Shown piece by piece: positions 3,995-6,431 of a DNA stretch of 6,431 nt. A program made the translations under genes and the position numbers. Numbering within the stretch: the first letter of the stretch is position 1; each line of letters opens with the position of its first letter. A model generated the notes under the pieces. It did not search any database. It was given only the letters and a program-made list of their open reading frames with translations, and was not told the origin of the DNA. The stretch is from an uncultured Collinsella sp. GTDB taxonomy: Bacteria > Actinomycetota > Coriobacteriia > Coriobacteriales > Coriobacteriaceae. The stretch is from contig CABSZR010000085.1 of assembly GCA_902482185.1 (NCBI GenBank), forward strand, positions 1-6,431, in the 5' to 3' direction.

Positions 3995-6431
3995 ATGAGA
4001 ATCGATAAGCTAGCAATGACGTCGCGCGAGGCGTTGCAAACCGCCATGAGCACGGCTGCCGACGCACAGGCCGGCGCGGTGGAGCCGATTCACCTGCTGT
4101 CCGCCCTGCTCGGTGCCGGCGAGCGCAATATCTCCGTGATCATCGAGCGCATCGGTGCCGATCCGGCCCAGCTCGCGCGTTCCACACAAGATGCCATCGA
4201 CCACGCGCCCAAGGTTTCGGGCGAGGGCCAGCAGATGGGTCTTTCCAATGAGCTCGTCCGCGTCATCGAGAAGGCCGAGAAGAAGGCCACCAAGATGGGC
4301 GACAGCTTTGTGGTGACCGAGCATCTGCTGATGGCACTTGCCGAGGACAAGGGCGAGGCAGGCCGCGTACTGCGCGACGCCGGCGTGACCAAGGAGCGCA
4401 TCGAGCAAGTCTACGAGGAGCTGCGTGGCGATGACCGCGTGACGTCTGCCGAGGACAAGACTCAGTTTGAGGCGCTGGAGCAGTACGGCCGCAATATCTG
4501 CGACCTTGCCCGTGCCGGCAAGCTCGACCCGGTCATCGGCCGTACCGACGAGATCCGTCGTACCATCCAGGTCCTGTCCCGTCGCACCAAGAACAACCCC
4601 GTGCTCATCGGCGAGCCGGGCGTCGGCAAGACGGCCATCGTCGAGGGTATCGCCCAGCGTATCGTGGCCGGCGACGTTCCGAGCACCCTGCGTGACCGCG
4701 ACCTCATCGAGCTTGACATGAGCGCGTTGGTCGCCGGCGCCAAGTACCGTGGTGAGTTCGAGGACCGTTTGAAAGCCGTGCTCAAGGAAGTGCAAAAGTC
4801 CGAGGGCAAGGTCATCCTGTTCATCGATGAACTCCACACCATTGTGGGCGCGGGTGCCACCGAGGGCTCCATGGACGCCGGTAACATCCTCAAGCCGGCG
4901 CTCGCCCGTGGCGACCTGCATGCGATCGGCGCGACCACGCTCGACGAATACCGCAAGTACATCGAGAAGGACGCGGCGCTCGCGCGTCGTTTCCAGACCG
5001 TTATGGTGAGCGAGCCTACCGTCGAGGACACCATCTCAATCCTGCGTGGCCTCAAGGAGAAGTACGAGATCTTCCATGGCGTGCACATCACCGACAGCGC
5101 GCTCGTGGCCGCCGCCGACCTCTCCGATCGCTATATCGCCGACCGCTTCCTGCCCGACAAGGCCATCGACCTGGTCGATGAGGCGGCAAGCCGTCTGCGC
5201 ATGGAGCTCGACAGCATGCCGGTCGAGATTGACGCCACCACGCGTCAGCTCACCCAGCTGCAGATCGAGGAACAGGCGCTCATGAAGGAGACCGACGACG
5301 CCTCCAAGGAGCGTCTGGAGGCCCTGCGCCAAGAGATTGCCGAGGTCCAGGAAAAACTCAACGTGCAAAAGGCCGGCTGGCTCAACCAGAAGAACGCCAT
5401 CGACCACGTGCAGGAGCTCAAGGGACAGCTCGACGAGGCCAGGAGCGAAGAGGAGCGCGCGACGCGCAACGGCGATTTGGGTCGTGCGTCCGAGCTGCGC
5501 TATTCCGTGATCCCGGGTCTGCAGCAGCAGATTCAGGAGTCCGAGGCCGCGCTCGAGGCGCAAAAGCAGCAGGACGGCGAGGGCCTCAACGAACAGGTGA
5601 CCTCCGATGAGATCGCCGAGGTCGTGAGTGCCTGGACCGGCGTGCCCGTATCCAAGATGATGCAGGGCGAGCTCGACAAGCTGAAGGGCCTGGAGGGCGA
5701 GCTGCATAAGCGCGTCATCGGCCAGGACGAGGCCGTCTCCGCCGTTGCCGCAGCTGTGCGCCGCAGCCGTGCGGGCCTCTCCGATCCGGACAAGCCCATC
5801 GGCAGCTTCTTCTTCCTGGGCCCCACCGGCGTGGGCAAGACCGAGCTCGCCAAGGCGCTTGCCGAGTGCCTGTTCGACGACGAGCGCGCGCTCGTGCGTA
5901 TCGACATGTCCGAGTACATGGAGAAGTTCAGCGTCCAGCGTCTGATCGGTGCGCCCCCGGGATACGTGGGCTACGACGAGGGCGGCCAGCTCACCGAGGC
6001 CGTACGCCGTCGCCCCTACTCCGTGATCTTGCTCGACGAGATGGAGAAGGCCCATCCGGATGTCTTCAACGTGCTGCTGCAGGTGCTCGACGACGGCCGC
6101 CTGACCGACGGTCAGGGTCGCCAAGTGTCCTTCAAGAACACGATCATCATCATGACGTCTAACGTGGGCTCCAAGGCTATCGCCGAGCTTTCCGGCAAGG
6201 ACGAGGAGGAGATGCGCCATCAGGTCAACGCGGCCATGGCTCAGACCTTCCGCCCCGAGTTCCTCAACCGTATCGACGATATCGTGGTGTTCCATCCGCT
6301 CGGCATGGCGCAGATCGAGAAGATTGTCGACATCCAGCTTGCCGACGTTCGCGCACGCCTGGCCAAGGAGCGCATGACGCTTGCCATCACCCCGGCGGCC
6401 AAGCAGATGCTCGCCGTGGGTGGCCTGGACT
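3995..6431 (+). CDS. clpB: ATP-dependent chaperone ClpB (disaggregase), 3' end cut
   Basis: ClpB is a cytoplasmic Hsp100 hexamer that pulls aggregated proteins through its pore together with DnaK, DnaJ and GrpE. The 812 residues seen contain every expected part. The N-domain is about 1-145. AAA-1 has Walker A GEPGVGKT (206-213), Walker B VILFIDE (273-279), pore loop GAKYRG with Tyr251, and arginine fingers R331/R332. The coiled-coil middle domain (about 400-535), rich in Glu, Gln and Lys, separates ClpB from ClpA and ClpC. AAA-2 has GPTGVGKT (609-616), pore loop GAPPGYVGY with Tyr657, Walker B VILLDE (677-682) and arginine finger R759 in [10 protein letters not shown]. No protease-binding (ClpP) loop was noticed, as expected for ClpB. 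Full-length relatives are about 860-870 residues, so about 50-60 are lost at the window edge. The frame is intact with no stop. One small oddity is [14 protein letters not shown] where most ClpBs, as I recall, have EKH. Heat-shock control is expected, but no known heat-shock operator is visible. Confidence 0.97.
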   Translation, partial: MRIDKLAMTSREALQTAMSTAADAQAGAVEPIHLLSALLGAGERNISVIIERIGADPAQLARSTQDAIDHAPKVSGEGQQMGLSNELVRVIEKAEKKATKMGDSFVVTEHLLMALAEDKGEAGRVLRDAGVTKERIEQVYEELRGDDRVTSAEDKTQFEALEQYGRNICDLARAGKLDPVIGRTDEIRRTIQVLSRRTKNNPVLIGEPGVGKTAIVEGIAQRIVAGDVPSTLRDRDLIELDMSALVAGAKYRGEFEDRLKAVLKEVQKSEGKVILFIDELHTIVGAGATEGSMDAGNILKPALARGDLHAIGATTLDEYRKYIEKDAALARRFQTVMVSEPTVEDTISILRGLKEKYEIFHGVHITDSALVAAADLSDRYIADRFLPDKAIDLVDEAASRLRMELDSMPVEIDATTRQLTQLQIEEQALMKETDDASKERLEALRQEIAEVQEKLNVQKAGWLNQKNAIDHVQELKGQLDEARSEEERATRNGDLGRASELRYSVIPGLQQQIQESEAALEAQKQQDGEGLNEQVTSDEIAEVVSAWTGVPVSKMMQGELDKLKGLEGELHKRVIGQDEAVSAVAAAVRRSRAGLSDPDKPIGSFFFLGPTGVGKTELAKALAECLFDDERALVRIDMSEYMEKFSVQRLIGAPPGYVGYDEGGQLTEAVRRRPYSVILLDEMEKAHPDVFNVLLQVLDDGRLTDGQGRQVSFKNTIIIMTSNVGSKAIAELSGKDEEEMRHQVNAAMAQTFRPEFLNRIDDIVVFHPLGMAQIEKIVDIQLADVRARLAKERMTLAITPAAKQMLAVGGLD

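Noticed and set aside
4010..4921. 303-residue minus-strand open frame
   Set aside because: It is antisense to the clpB N-domain and AAA-1, and its composition is that of a shadow frame.
5036..6295. 419-residue minus-strand open frame
   Set aside because: It lies antisense to clpB, whose frame has full motif support; long antisense frames are common in GC-rich genes.

Overview
The window looks like a chromosomal segment of a GC-rich gut actinobacterium of the class Coriobacteriia, most likely Collinsella or a close relative. This rests on strongly GC-biased third codon positions in the two conserved genes, protein sequences typical of that group, and hairpins built around the core GGTGCCTGTCCCC between genes. 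The genus is an inference from composition and style; no search was run.

Layout. Bases 3-1508 hold the 3' two-thirds of an aconitase-family hydratase (YbhJ-like), cut by the window start but with its whole iron-sulfur site present. It is followed by a very long perfect hairpin (1520-1591) and a classical rho-independent terminator (1647-1678). Bases 1680-3870 form a repeat-rich accessory block. Inside it lie two divergently oriented orphan genes, each coding for a roughly 222-residue, cysteine-containing protein with one N-terminal membrane segment (1973-2641 minus, 2876-3547 plus). From 3995 to the window end runs clpB, the ATP-dependent disaggregase, missing only about its last 50-60 residues. 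Its leader holds an AT-rich palindrome and a GC-rich hairpin.

Repeats. Two palindromic families are interleaved. Family A (about 35 bp, four copies plus a bare core) is a hairpin with ACCACCACAAAGG arms around a GCCTGTCC loop. Two copies sit just past the stop codons of the two orphan genes, with a short T-run, and probably act as terminators. Family B (five copies) has TCTCGATCTGTAACA arms. Every copy is exactly 55 bp from TCTC to GAGA, with a 25-nt variable centre carrying an A- or T-run. Two B copies separated by a conserved 25-bp spacer make a 135-bp unit. That unit occurs once on each side of the orphan pair, in direct orientation, 1953 bp apart. The two-gene cassette is therefore bracketed by long direct repeats.

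How the parts work together. The hydratase (metabolism) and clpB (protein quality control) are ordinary housekeeping genes with no visible functional link. The repeat block with the orphan pair looks like an accessory insertion between them. No transposase, integrase, RNA gene or CRISPR array is visible. The least explained material is the 55-bp palindrome family and its duplicated 135-bp units.
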